From contig ONLU01000021.1 of assembly GCA_900318795.1 (NCBI GenBank), positions 1 to 41,613 of the forward strand: a DNA stretch of 41,613 nt. Reading direction: 5' to 3'. The position numbers and the translations under genes are program-made. Source of the DNA: an uncultured Prevotellaceae bacterium (GTDB taxonomy: Bacteria; Bacteroidota; Bacteroidia; Bacteroidales; Bacteroidaceae). Below, piece after piece: positions 23,399-31,691 of this stretch. The number at the start of each line of letters is the position of its first letter. The first letter of the stretch is position 1. The notes under the pieces were generated by a model. It saw only the letters and a program-made list of their open reading frames with translations. It ran no database searches and had not been told where the DNA came from.

Positions 23399-23735
23399 CG
23401 CTGCCCATGTTCAGCGATGCCACCTCCACCTCAGGCACGTCCAGACTGACGCAGCGCTCGGCCAGCGTCAGCGTCGACAGCCCGCCGGTAGAGCCCTGCA
23501 CAATCATGTCCGTTTCCTGACGGATGAGCCCGATGGTCTGGCGGAACACGTCCAAGTCGAACGTCGGATTGCCCTGCAGGTCGCGGGTGTGCAGATGCAC
23601 CTCGCAGGCACCGGCCTTGTAGCAGTTGATGGTATCCTCGGCAATCTCCTCGGGAGTCAGCGGATTCTTACACTCGGCAGGTATCTCCTTGCCCACGTGG
23701 CACACTGGAGCCACGGTCACAATAATCTTTCTCAT
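23391..23735 (-). pseudogene. Truncated BKACE (DUF849) beta-keto acid cleavage enzyme, N-terminal part
   Basis: The 114 aa match the first ~40% of BKACE/DUF849 proteins (normally ~270-310 aa). These are zinc enzymes that condense a beta-keto acid with acetyl-CoA. Visible are VTVAPVCHVGKEIP, TPEEIAEDTINCYKAG, the metal motif EVHLHTRD and QGSTGGLSTLTLAERC. The frame ends after ASLNMGSVK at a TGA (23391-23393) supplied by the opposing racemase fragment; the remaining metal ligands and catalytic residues are missing. A genuine Shine-Dalgarno AAGGAG precedes the ATG, rare in this window. It starts 51 bases after the CcsBA stop, probably on the same transcript. Confidence 0.8.
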
Positions 23736-23786
23736 AGTTATTCTCCTTAATGATATAAGAAAGACTGAAAAACGGCTGTTTTGTCA

Positions 23787-26009
23787 TCAGGCATACGAGT
23801 GCATGCCCCCAAGCAGGTAGTTGACGCCAAAGTAGGTCATGAGGATGGTCAGGAATGCCAGCGACATGTAGAGGTGATAGGTGAAAAGTGAGAAGCGAAA
23901 GGTCTTTTGGTGGGCAGGAATGGCATAGACCATGAAGGTGATGAGCGCCCACGTCTCCTTGGGGTCCCACGACCAGTAGGTGCCCCACGACACATTCGCC
24001 CAGATGGCACCGATGAAGATGCCGAAGCCCAGACAGGTGAGGGCAGGGTAGAGCAGCAGGAGCGACAACAGTTGCAGGTGCTCAGCCTGGCGACGCATGC
24101 AGAGGGCTGTCAGCGAGGTGGCACAGGTCAGGGCTAGCAGGGCGAAAGCCATCATGATGATGCTGACATGGATGGTCAGCAACGGGGAGTTGAGCACGGG
24201 CATGAGGTGGGTAATCTGCGGGTCCATCTGCGAGATGTGGCTGACCAGCAGGAAGAAGCCTGACAACAGGAAACCGAAGGTCAGCATGACCGGAAATTTC
24301 CTGCTGGCGGCGAAGGCCAGCAGCATGACAGCCCAAGCCAGGAACAGCATGGTTTCATAGCCGTTGGCCATGGGAACGTGCCCTGTGATGATCCAGCGCA
24401 GCGCCAGACAGCAGGTTAGTGCCAGAAACACTACTGCCAGCAGCCCTTTCTCCAGCCTGAAGGGCAGCGTGAGGCACGCATTCTTCGACTTCCTATCGAA
24501 GTGTGGCGTTGCATTCTTCGACTTTTTGTCGAAGTGTGGCGTTGCATTCTTCGACCTCCTGTCGAAGTGTGGCGTTGCATTTACTCCGAACAGCTGTAGT
24601 GCGAAAGCCAGTATGCCTATGGTAAGGCATACCATGAAGAGGATGGTGGCAAAGGGTACCTTATTATATATATGCTCAGCCTCTACACGTGTCGGACTGG
24701 GAAGGGAACGCTGTCCAAAGGTCTGCTGATACTGCAGCATCTTGTCCAGAAACTGGTTGGCACGCTCGTAGTGGCCTGCCTGTATCTCCCCATTGAGCAG
24801 GGTGAACACCTCGCGGATGTATTTCTTGTGCTCCGCATCCATCGAATCGGGCAGGCTACTGGTGGGGGAATACCAGGTGATGGTGGAGGAGGGGAGAGTG
24901 TAGGGGAAAATCTTGAGCGGTGTGCCTTGGTGCAGCTCCATGATGAGTGACACCTTCTCGTCCGTCTTGCGCACATCCTTGTCTTGAAGATGCGGACCGA
25001 GAATGTAGCCATGCTGGTTGAACAGGCTGTTAAAGCTGGCATAGTCGGGCAGGTTCAGGCGTTGCTTCATCTCGCTGCCCTTTATCTTGATGACTGGCTC
25101 CCGGGTCCAGTCATGATAGAAGAACACAAAGCCCGTCAGCACCTGTGTGGCGCTATACCCCTCGTAGGAACGCTTGCCATAGAGTTTCTTGGTGAAGTCT
25201 AGGGCATAGGTCTCCATGGGGCAGACACGGTCGTTGTAGACCACAAAGAGCCGGCCAAAGCGGTCTGCCGTCTCCTGGGGCAGCACGCGGGGCGAAGCGC
25301 TGGCTGCTGTTGCGTATGCTGCCATTCCATAGCAGCATACAAGGCAGGCGGCTGCACGGCGCAGCAACTGACGGTAGCTTCCTTGAGGGTCAATGAGTAT
25401 CCAGACGAGCGACACAAACAACAAGGCATAGCCGGCATAGCTGACGGGGATGCCCCACGGGTCGCTGTTCATGGCCAGGATGCTGCCCTGCAGGTCGTCG
25501 TCATAACTGCTCTGGTAGAGGCGCACACCACTGTACGAGACAATGTTGTTCATGGATACCACCCGCTGCTCACGACCGTCGATGACGATGTGCGAGCGAT
25601 AGTCGGAAGGAGCCTGCGTACCCTCGTGATATTGCACTTCGAAGCGCTGTAGACTGATGGTAAAGGGTAACGCATGCTCCTGTATGTCTGGGGTCAGGTA
25701 GCGATTGGTGGTCTCGCCGGTGCGCAGATGGATGATTCCCTGACGGGCTGTGAGATGCGTCAGCAGGGCTCCGGCAAGAATGATGACAAACGACAGGTGC
25801 AGGGCGACAACGGAAGGACGTCGTACACGTCGTTGGATGAAATAGAAGACAGCAACAGCCGTCAGCAATGCCCAAAGGGCCGAAAACCACCAGGCTCCGT
25901 AAATGTTGTCGGCAGCATAGTCCGTGCCATGGTACTTTTCAATGATAGTGGCGGCCGCCATGACGACCACCACTATCAGATAGAGTGCTATAACTGTCTT
26001 TTTCAGCAT
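23787..26009 (-). CDS. CcsBA-type cytochrome c synthase (ResB-CcsA fusion)
   Basis: The 740-aa membrane protein has an N-terminal ResB/CcsB part (four helices, residues ~1-230) with a large periplasmic domain (~235-455), and a C-terminal CcsA/CcmF-like part (~515-740). The latter carries the haem-handling WWD motif WGTYWSWDPKETW and conserved histidines (for example TIHVSIIMM). It attaches haem to CxxCH motifs in the periplasm. It starts four bases after the stop of the di-heme oxidoreductase gene, so the operon brings its own haem-attachment machine. Oddity: residues 477-509 are three tandem 11-residue repeats (NATPHFDRRSK and variants) just after a transmembrane helix, encoded by a 33-bp DNA repeat also present elsewhere in the window. 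Confidence 0.92.
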   Translation of the reverse strand: MLKKTVIALYLIVVVVMAAATIIEKYHGTDYAADNIYGAWWFSALWALLTAVAVFYFIQRRVRRPSVVALHLSFVIILAGALLTHLTARQGIIHLRTGETTNRYLTPDIQEHALPFTISLQRFEVQYHEGTQAPSDYRSHIVIDGREQRVVSMNNIVSYSGVRLYQSSYDDDLQGSILAMNSDPWGIPVSYAGYALLFVSLVWILIDPQGSYRQLLRRAAACLVCCYGMAAYATAASASPRVLPQETADRFGRLFVVYNDRVCPMETYALDFTKKLYGKRSYEGYSATQVLTGFVFFYHDWTREPVIKIKGSEMKQRLNLPDYASFNSLFNQHGYILGPHLQDKDVRKTDEKVSLIMELHQGTPLKIFPYTLPSSTITWYSPTSSLPDSMDAEHKKYIREVFTLLNGEIQAGHYERANQFLDKMLQYQQTFGQRSLPSPTRVEAEHIYNKVPFATILFMVCLTIGILAFALQLFGVNATPHFDRRSKNATPHFDKKSKNATPHFDRKSKNACLTLPFRLEKGLLAVVFLALTCCLALRWIITGHVPMANGYETMLFLAWAVMLLAFAASRKFPVMLTFGFLLSGFFLLVSHISQMDPQITHLMPVLNSPLLTIHVSIIMMAFALLALTCATSLTALCMRRQAEHLQLLSLLLLYPALTCLGFGIFIGAIWANVSWGTYWSWDPKETWALITFMVYAIPAHQKTFRFSLFTYHLYMSLAFLTILMTYFGVNYLLGGMHSYA
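24478..24576 (-). repeat. Three tandem 33-bp repeats within the CcsBA gene
   Basis: Perfectly spaced units at 24478-24510, 24511-24543 and 24544-24576 differ only in a few central bases. Each contains TTCGAC...GTCGAA, an inverted repeat able to form a hairpin. Each codes for N-A-T-P-H-F-D-(R/K)-(R/K)-S-K. A similar unit occurs at 22903-22935 in another gene and another frame. Confidence 0.9.
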
Positions 26010-26013
26010 GGGT

Positions 26014-27819
26014 TTAGATGGATTCGATGAACTTCACGATGGCGTCACGGTCAGCCTTTGGCAGCTGATAGAACTTGGCTGCCGCTCTGTAACCGTCAGA
26101 CTGCTTGGAATAGCCGTGCCACATGATGGCCTCGATGACAGTACGTGCACGACAGTCGTGCAGACGGTCGTCGGCACCCGTTAGACGACGGCTCAGACCA
26201 CGTCCCCAAAGTGGGGTGGTGCGGCACCATCCCGTGCGGATGTCGTTCTCCATGAACAGACGGTGCTGTACCATGTCGGTATAGGGCCAGATGGTCTGGT
26301 TGGGATACTTCGGCAGCAGCTTGGTGTAGTCGCCGTCTTTGGCCAGGCCGTTGGCGTCGGCGTATGCCTTAGTGGCAGCATCCACCCACATGTTGTCGGT
26401 ACCTGTCGTCCACGACGGGCGGTGGCATTGTGCACAGCCTATCTGTGTGAACAGCGTCTTGCCGCGCTTCACGTCGGCATCATCCAGATTGCGGGCGGCA
26501 GGAACGGCCAGACCGCGGTGCCACACCATGAACTGGTAGTACTGCTTGTCCGACATCTCCTCTTCGCCCTTGTAGTATTCGTCGTTCAGCAGATACTTCT
26601 CGAACGTGCTCTTGAAGCTCACATTGGGTGTGTTCAGTACCTCATAGACACGAGCCTTGATGCCTTCGTCCGTGCCGTCGGCATAGTACGGATGCAGGAT
26701 GCTCAGAGGCGACTGGCCGTGCTGCTTGATGTAGCTGATGACTGCGGCATCCTCACTCTGTGCCTTGGCCCAGGCGGTAGTGCTGTAGAGCCAGTGACGG
26801 TCGCTGCGGGTGACGTTGGTGATGTTCCAGATGGCATTGGCACCGGCACCGTCCTGCAGCGAACCACGCGTCATGGCGTAGGTGAACTTCTTCACGATGC
26901 CCTTGCCGTTGTTGTGGCTCTTGGTGTCGTTGTAAGGAGCACTATAGTAGGCCGTGGGGGCGAAGTCGTTGGCTGCCTTGTCCCACATGGCGGGATTCAG
27001 GTTGACGTAGGGAGCTTCCTTGCGGTATTGCTCGCGCATGTCGTCATCGCTGATGGCATCGAGCAGACCGGTACCATAGACACCGATGGTTGACTCCAGT
27101 CGTACCTCATAATTAGTAGGTATCGGATTGGTGTTGAAGGCAGTGGCAGGGATGGTCACCTCAGGATAGATGAGGCTGTACTGCTCGCCGTCGGGGAAGG
27201 TCATCGAGAGACCGCTGGGCATCTGGCTGACATTCTTCCATTCTATCTTGATCTGGTTCTCGTCAATAGGAGCCTTGAAGGGCGACATGGCCTGCGTCTG
27301 AGGCATACCCGTCACCTCTGAGATGTAGCTCGACGGAGCGGTGGTGTAGCGCACACCATCCTCGGTGTAGGCTTCGTTGGGATGGTAGACCACCAACAGA
27401 TAGCCGTTGCCGATGGTGTTGGCACGGTATTCTGTCTGGCGCTTGCCGTGACCGTACGAGGGGTGACAGGCTATACAGCCGTTGCGCACCCATGCAGGAC
27501 CGAGACCTTTACGGGGAGCCACGTCGAAGGTGTAAAGATGCTCGAAGAAGTCTTCACCCGTGTTGAAGTCTTCCTCCATGCCACTGATGTTTGCTACGGC
27601 AGGAGCAGGTGCCGAATAGCTGGCTTTCTCGGTGGTTCCCAGTTGGCCTCCAGGATACCACTCTTCAGCAGTGAACACGTCGTTGGCCTTGCCGAAACCG
27701 CTGCTCGAAGGAGTCAGCTTGCCCAAGTCTTTCGTGTCGTCACTACTGTCAGAACAGGCTGTCAGCATGCTGGTGCATGCCAACAGCCCGATAAGGGTTT
27801 GCTTTGATAGTTGAATCAT
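26014..27819 (-). CDS. Di-heme oxidoreductase family (DHOR/DUF1111) c-type cytochrome lipoprotein
   Basis: The 601-aa protein has a lipoprotein signal (lipobox LTAC, Cys22) and two c-type haem motifs: CIACH (Cys115-His119) and CAQCH (Cys462-His466). Family features include LGPAWVRNGCIACHP, a central YGTGLLDAISDD and the C-terminal LWGRGLSRRLTGADDRLHDC with VIEAIMWHGYSKQ. DHOR proteins are MauG-related and lie beside imelysin genes in many Gram-negatives. The reaction is not settled; I infer periplasmic redox work on iron or a thiol. It lies 20 bases behind the imelysin gene and four bases ahead of CcsBA, which it needs for maturation. Confidence 0.9.
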   Translation of the reverse strand: MIQLSKQTLIGLLACTSMLTACSDSSDDTKDLGKLTPSSSGFGKANDVFTAEEWYPGGQLGTTEKASYSAPAPAVANISGMEEDFNTGEDFFEHLYTFDVAPRKGLGPAWVRNGCIACHPSYGHGKRQTEYRANTIGNGYLLVVYHPNEAYTEDGVRYTTAPSSYISEVTGMPQTQAMSPFKAPIDENQIKIEWKNVSQMPSGLSMTFPDGEQYSLIYPEVTIPATAFNTNPIPTNYEVRLESTIGVYGTGLLDAISDDDMREQYRKEAPYVNLNPAMWDKAANDFAPTAYYSAPYNDTKSHNNGKGIVKKFTYAMTRGSLQDGAGANAIWNITNVTRSDRHWLYSTTAWAKAQSEDAAVISYIKQHGQSPLSILHPYYADGTDEGIKARVYEVLNTPNVSFKSTFEKYLLNDEYYKGEEEMSDKQYYQFMVWHRGLAVPAARNLDDADVKRGKTLFTQIGCAQCHRPSWTTGTDNMWVDAATKAYADANGLAKDGDYTKLLPKYPNQTIWPYTDMVQHRLFMENDIRTGWCRTTPLWGRGLSRRLTGADDRLHDCRARTVIEAIMWHGYSKQSDGYRAAAKFYQLPKADRDAIVKFIESI

Positions 27820-27839
27820 AGAGTTTGTCGTTTAGGTTA

Positions 27840-29132
27840 TTATTCTTCTGTTGCCCAGTCTTCATCGTCTGTGAACTCAATGCCCCAGATGGTGCTGCAG
27901 TACTTCACGAAGGGAGCTGGCATGGCGCCGATCTTGTTGATGGCATCGTTGAAGGCACCGGTGACGCTGGTGTTCACATTGCTGGCATCTACGCTCTGGA
28001 AGAAGTTATAGAAACTGATGCTGGCAGGGGTACCGTTGGTAGAGCCGTACCATACGTTGCGGATAGAACGGATGTTGTCCTGGAAGTCGGTGATGGAGTT
28101 GTAGCTGTAGGGAGACTCAACGTAGGAGATGTCACCTGCAGCAAACGGGTTGGCAATCTTGGCTGTACCAACCTCGTTGGCAATGCCTACACACGAGCCC
28201 TCGTCGTCTGACAGCACCTGGGCAATGGCATCCTCAAGACTGGTGAAGGTGCTCTTGCTGTTCTCCTGTCCTGCCAGGATCAGGTTGTCTCCATAGCTGA
28301 GACCTGTCTCTGTGGTATAGTCCAGACCGGCAGCCTTGACTACGCTGACACGGCTGGCATTCTTCTCGCCCTCCCAGGCTACTTGCAACTGGAAGCAGCG
28401 CTGCTTCAGCAGGGTGCTGATGGTCTGGGCGTACTTCAGTTCCTGGGCACCTGTAATCTTCTCGAAGTTCTTGTACGTGTCATTGCCCTGGAACTCGGCA
28501 ACCTTACGAGGCTGGCCGTTGCGGAACAGGATGAACTCCAGGGCGTGGAAACCCAGGATGGTGGCATCCTCCAGCATCTCTGGCTTCATGCCGCCCTGAA
28601 AGTAGCTCAGCAACAGCGAACGGTTCAGCGGCCATGAGTCGATGGTGGGGTCGATGTCGAAGTCTGAGGCGGCACCCATCAGGAATGCCTCAGAACGCTC
28701 CCAGTTCTCGCGGGCGTTCTTGAAGTCCTCGCAGGCCTTGTTAATCTGGGCCTGGGTGATATTGCTGGTGGTCAGACCGTTCAGGGTCTTCTCCAGGTCT
28801 TCCACGTCATCTGCCAGTTTGGTATACGTGGGTACGATGACGTTGCTCACTAGACCGGAAAGCACGTTACGCAGATAGGTTTCCTGTTCTTTATTCAGTT
28901 CAGCCGTGGCGATGGTCAGGTTGGCTGCCTCGAAGTTGGTGACTACAGCTGCGCAAGCCTCGACAGCCGCCGTTCCGTAACTGGGGTCTTTGTACTTGGT
29001 GTCTGTACAGATGGTCGACTCGTTGGTGTCACCAGGTGTCGTACCGTTGTTCTTGTTGTCGTCGTCACTACCGCAAGCGGTGAAAGAGAGGCTCATCAAG
29101 AGAGCCAGTGAGAGATGGAAAAACTTTTTCAT
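27840..29132 (-). CDS. Imelysin-family (M75) iron-associated lipoprotein
   Basis: The 430-aa lipoprotein (lipobox SFTAC, Cys20; Asp/Asn-rich linker to ~residue 45) has the helical bundle of imelysin/EfeO-type proteins. The hallmark GxHxxE reads GFHALEF (Gly194, His196, Glu199). Other markers are the RENWERSEAFLMG helix and DSWPLN. These proteins (IrpA, IcmA, EfeO) are iron-regulated or iron-binding and are not active peptidases. It lies 31 bases after the porin gene and 20 bases before the DHOR gene, the same gene pairing seen in Pseudomonas-type iron loci. Confidence 0.9.
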   Translation of the reverse strand: MKKFFHLSLALLMSLSFTACGSDDDNKNNGTTPGDTNESTICTDTKYKDPSYGTAAVEACAAVVTNFEAANLTIATAELNKEQETYLRNVLSGLVSNVIVPTYTKLADDVEDLEKTLNGLTTSNITQAQINKACEDFKNARENWERSEAFLMGAASDFDIDPTIDSWPLNRSLLLSYFQGGMKPEMLEDATILGFHALEFILFRNGQPRKVAEFQGNDTYKNFEKITGAQELKYAQTISTLLKQRCFQLQVAWEGEKNASRVSVVKAAGLDYTTETGLSYGDNLILAGQENSKSTFTSLEDAIAQVLSDDEGSCVGIANEVGTAKIANPFAAGDISYVESPYSYNSITDFQDNIRSIRNVWYGSTNGTPASISFYNFFQSVDASNVNTSVTGAFNDAINKIGAMPAPFVKYCSTIWGIEFTDDEDWATEE

Positions 29133-29163
29133 TGTTGCTTTGTTATTTTAATGTGGTTATACT

Positions 29164-30570
29164 TTACATGTTCTTCTGCTGCTTCAGCTCGTTCAGCTGC
29201 CGCTGCAGGTCGTTGATACGCTCGTTCAGACGGTCTACGTCAGCCTGCTCCTTCTGGGCTATCTGCCGGTGTCCCAGCTGGAAGAATCCCTCGTAGGCCA
29301 CACCGATGTTCAGCGAGGGCTCGTTGTTGTAGAGACCCTTCAGGAAACGCTTCGAATACTCGGCCTTGACGACAATCTCCTTGATGGGGTAGTAGTTCAG
29401 ACCCAGTGCCATGCGCTTGATGGCGGTGTAGTCGTAGTTGGTGTTCTTGGTGGCACTGGCGTAGGGGTTGTAGGTCTCGAAACGACCGAAAATGTACATC
29501 TTTTGATTCTGCTTGCGCAGGCATTCTATCTGCGAGAAGATGTTGTAGCCGGCCTCGATACCCACGGCATAGGCATTGCCGCTGACAAATGCGGAGTGCT
29601 TGTAGGGGGACTTCGAGTTCAGGCGGTTGTACATATACTTCAGCTGGTCGGCATCGCCCAGATAGCCATAGTCTGCTTGTCCGCGGACAATCCAGTTGTG
29701 GTCGCTGTAGGTGAAATCAATGGCTCCTATGGCCACCTTTCCTTTGTACGTCGCACCAATGCCGTTGGCATCGTTGGGATAGCTGTTGCCTATAGAGTGG
29801 CCATAGTAAGCACTCAGACCGATGCGCAGGCCGGGTATGGTGTAGTTGTCCAGACGAAGGGCAACACCGTACTTGTTGGCAATGTCGAACTCCAGTGGCG
29901 ACTTGGGTCCCTTCTTGATCCAGTTCGTATTGGTGAAGTTGTCGGCATTCAAGCCGGCCAGAAACTGTGCCTCGTAGCGGAAGTCGCCATAGCGACCCCA
30001 GAACGACACACCCGTCTGGTGCCAGGTGGAGGGCATGATGGTGTTCTCGCCCTCGGGACGGTAGACGGTGAAGAAGTTCAGCGGCTCGTGGTGGGCATTG
30101 TTCAGACCCACGGGCACCACAATGTGGCCGGCACGGATGTTTGCCCAACGACCGAACGACTTCTGCAGCCAGAACTGTTCCAGCTCCACCTCGCCGCCTT
30201 TCTCGGTCTCCTGTTCCCATTCACCACCTTCCTCGTCTTCCTTCTCGTAGGCAATGCCGTTGCCGCCGTGCTCGAACTCAATCTCGGTACCCAGCGACCA
30301 GCCCTTGCCAAAGTCGTAGCCCAGGTAGATGACGGCATGGGGTATGTCGAAACGGCCGTGCGAGGGGTCGTCCTTGTGTGCTTCGGGTTGGCTGTAGCGG
30401 CTTACGTGGTCGCTATAGAAGTTGCGTGAGTAGCCTATTTCGCCGTAGCCACCGATGGTGAAACGGCTCCCGCCGGCGTGGGTGAACGTACTGTCGCCTG
30501 CAGCAACCTGTGCTTGGGCTGCACAAACCACCGCAGCGGAAATAAGTAAGGTATAAAACAATCTTTTCAT
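29164..30570 (-). CDS. Outer-membrane porin with C-terminal coiled coil
   Basis: The 468-aa protein has a signal peptide (residues ~1-20, ending CAAQAQ) and an anti-parallel strand pattern typical of OprP/O-type or Alginate_exp-like porins (TIGGYGEIGYSRNF, FEHGGNG, VSFWGRYGDFRYEAQF, MALGLNYYPIKEIVVKAEYSK). An acidic loop (~115-135, many Glu) could face cations. The barrel is followed by a ~30-residue heptad coiled coil (DVDRLNERINDLQRQLNELK) at the very C-terminus, unusual for a porin; it may trimerise the protein or tether it in the periplasm. It is first gene of the operon imelysin-DHOR-CcsBA and has a promoter at 30603-30610. Confidence 0.8.
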   Translation of the reverse strand: MKRLFYTLLISAAVVCAAQAQVAAGDSTFTHAGGSRFTIGGYGEIGYSRNFYSDHVSRYSQPEAHKDDPSHGRFDIPHAVIYLGYDFGKGWSLGTEIEFEHGGNGIAYEKEDEEGGEWEQETEKGGEVELEQFWLQKSFGRWANIRAGHIVVPVGLNNAHHEPLNFFTVYRPEGENTIMPSTWHQTGVSFWGRYGDFRYEAQFLAGLNADNFTNTNWIKKGPKSPLEFDIANKYGVALRLDNYTIPGLRIGLSAYYGHSIGNSYPNDANGIGATYKGKVAIGAIDFTYSDHNWIVRGQADYGYLGDADQLKYMYNRLNSKSPYKHSAFVSGNAYAVGIEAGYNIFSQIECLRKQNQKMYIFGRFETYNPYASATKNTNYDYTAIKRMALGLNYYPIKEIVVKAEYSKRFLKGLYNNEPSLNIGVAYEGFFQLGHRQIAQKEQADVDRLNERINDLQRQLNELKQQKNM

Positions 30571-30602
30571 CTTGGTTTACAACTTTTAGTTTATTTTGGC
30601 TG

Positions 30603-30633
30603 CAAAGGTACGTGCTTTCCTGCTTTTGGGCAA
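30603..30633 (-). promoter_or_regulatory. Promoter of the porin-imelysin-DHOR-CcsBA operon
   Basis: On the minus strand, TTG (30631-30633) and TACCTTTG (30603-30610) are 20 bases apart. The -33 side contains GCAATA on the plus strand (30630-30635), mirrored by TATTGC at the -33 of the divergent promoter. Confidence 0.7.
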
Positions 30634-30664
30634 TACCTAAAAATGATGAAATCGTCTCAAACTA

Positions 30665-30695
30665 TTGCACAGGTCATTAAAAATAGTTACTTTTG
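30665..30695 (+). promoter_or_regulatory. Promoter of the hemerythrin-LuxR regulator gene
   Basis: TTG (30665-30667) and TACTTTTG (30688-30695) are 20 bases apart. The TATTGC at 30663-30668 and GCAATA at 30630-30635 form an inverted pair 33 bp apart (three helical turns), a possible operator covering both promoters. Confidence 0.65.
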
Positions 30696-30731
30696 CACCA
30701 TCGGAACATTCACTAATAATTAGTAATAGGT

Positions 30732-31691
30732 ATGAAGAATCTCAAGATGTATGAGCCTGCAGACAAGATGATTACACTCATCAAGGACAATTACAGCGTG
30801 CTGCAGGCACTCGGCTCCTTCGGCATCAACCTCGGATTTGGCGACAAAACCGTACAGGAAACTTGCGACTACAATGGTGTGGACACCTACACCTTCCTCG
30901 CCGTCGTCAACTTCACCATCAATGACTTCACTAATTTTGAGGATGACGAACAAATCAGCGTACCCACGCTACTCCACTATCTGGAGGCCAGCCATGCCTA
31001 TTACCTCGACTTCCAGTTGCCCTTCATCCGTCGCGAACTGGAAGAGAGCCTGGGCAAGGACGACCATCTGGGACACCTCATCATGCGCCTCTACGACGAG
31101 TATGCTCAGGAGATTCGCCGCCACATGAAATACGAGGAGAAAACCCTTTTCCCTTACGTTCAGTCGCTGCTCGACGGCAAACCCATGAGCGACTACAACA
31201 TCGAGACCTTCTCCAAGCATCACGAACAGACCGACAAGAAACTGCGCGAGGTCAAGCTCATGATTATTAAGTACTTGCCCTCCGACGCCCACCTGAACAA
31301 CAAGCTCACTGCCACCCTCTACGACATATATAATAATGAGGAGTGGCTGAAACAGCACGCCGAGGTCGAAGACCACATCTTTGCCCCTGCCATACGTCGT
31401 CTGGAGCGGCAAACTAAGCAGCAGGACGTCTCCAAGAACATTTCAAACATGGTTTTCAAGGGTGGTCAGGACAATGCCGAAACCCTCAGCGAACGCGAGC
31501 GCGATGTCATCATTGCCGTTGTTCAGGGTATGCAGAACAAAGAAATCGCCGACCACTTGTGCATCTCTATCAATACCGTTATCACCCACCGACGCAACAT
31601 TGCCCGCAAGCTGCAGATACACTCCGCAGCAGGCCTCACCATCTACGCCATCGTCAACGGCTTGGTCGACATCTCCAGCGTCAATCTGTAA
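30732..31691 (+). CDS. Hemerythrin-domain regulator with C-terminal LuxR-type DNA-binding domain
   Basis: The 319-aa cytoplasmic protein has three parts. Residues ~1-60 resemble the ScdA/YtfE N-terminal (DUF542-like) helix pair with one cysteine (Cys45). Residues ~75-228 are a hemerythrin four-helix bundle with candidate di-iron ligands His88, His131 and Glu135 (HMKYEEK), His163/164 (SKHHEQ), and His209 with Glu213/Asp214 (QHAEVED). Residues ~250-312 are a LuxR/GerE helix-turn-helix (TLSERERDVIIAVVQGMQNK, then THRRNIARKL). Hemerythrins bind O2, NO or iron, so this is likely a one-component sensor of iron or nitrosative/oxidative stress. It is divergent from the haem/iron operon, with promoters 78 bp apart, and is the obvious candidate to control it. 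Confidence 0.88.
   Translation: MKNLKMYEPADKMITLIKDNYSVLQALGSFGINLGFGDKTVQETCDYNGVDTYTFLAVVNFTINDFTNFEDDEQISVPTLLHYLEASHAYYLDFQLPFIRRELEESLGKDDHLGHLIMRLYDEYAQEIRRHMKYEEKTLFPYVQSLLDGKPMSDYNIETFSKHHEQTDKKLREVKLMIIKYLPSDAHLNNKLTATLYDIYNNEEWLKQHAEVEDHIFAPAIRRLERQTKQQDVSKNISNMVFKGGQDNAETLSERERDVIIAVVQGMQNKEIADHLCISINTVITHRRNIARKLQIHSAAGLTIYAIVNGLVDISSVNL

Noticed and set aside
24478-24576. Tandem 33-bp repeats as a CRISPR array
   Set aside because: Units are directly adjacent with no unique spacers, lie in frame within the CcsBA gene, and no cas genes are nearby.
29269-30429. Long plus-strand open frame opposite the porin gene
   Set aside because: Same reason: the composition is Val/Gly/His-rich antisense shadow, and the minus-strand porin has a signal peptide and promoter.
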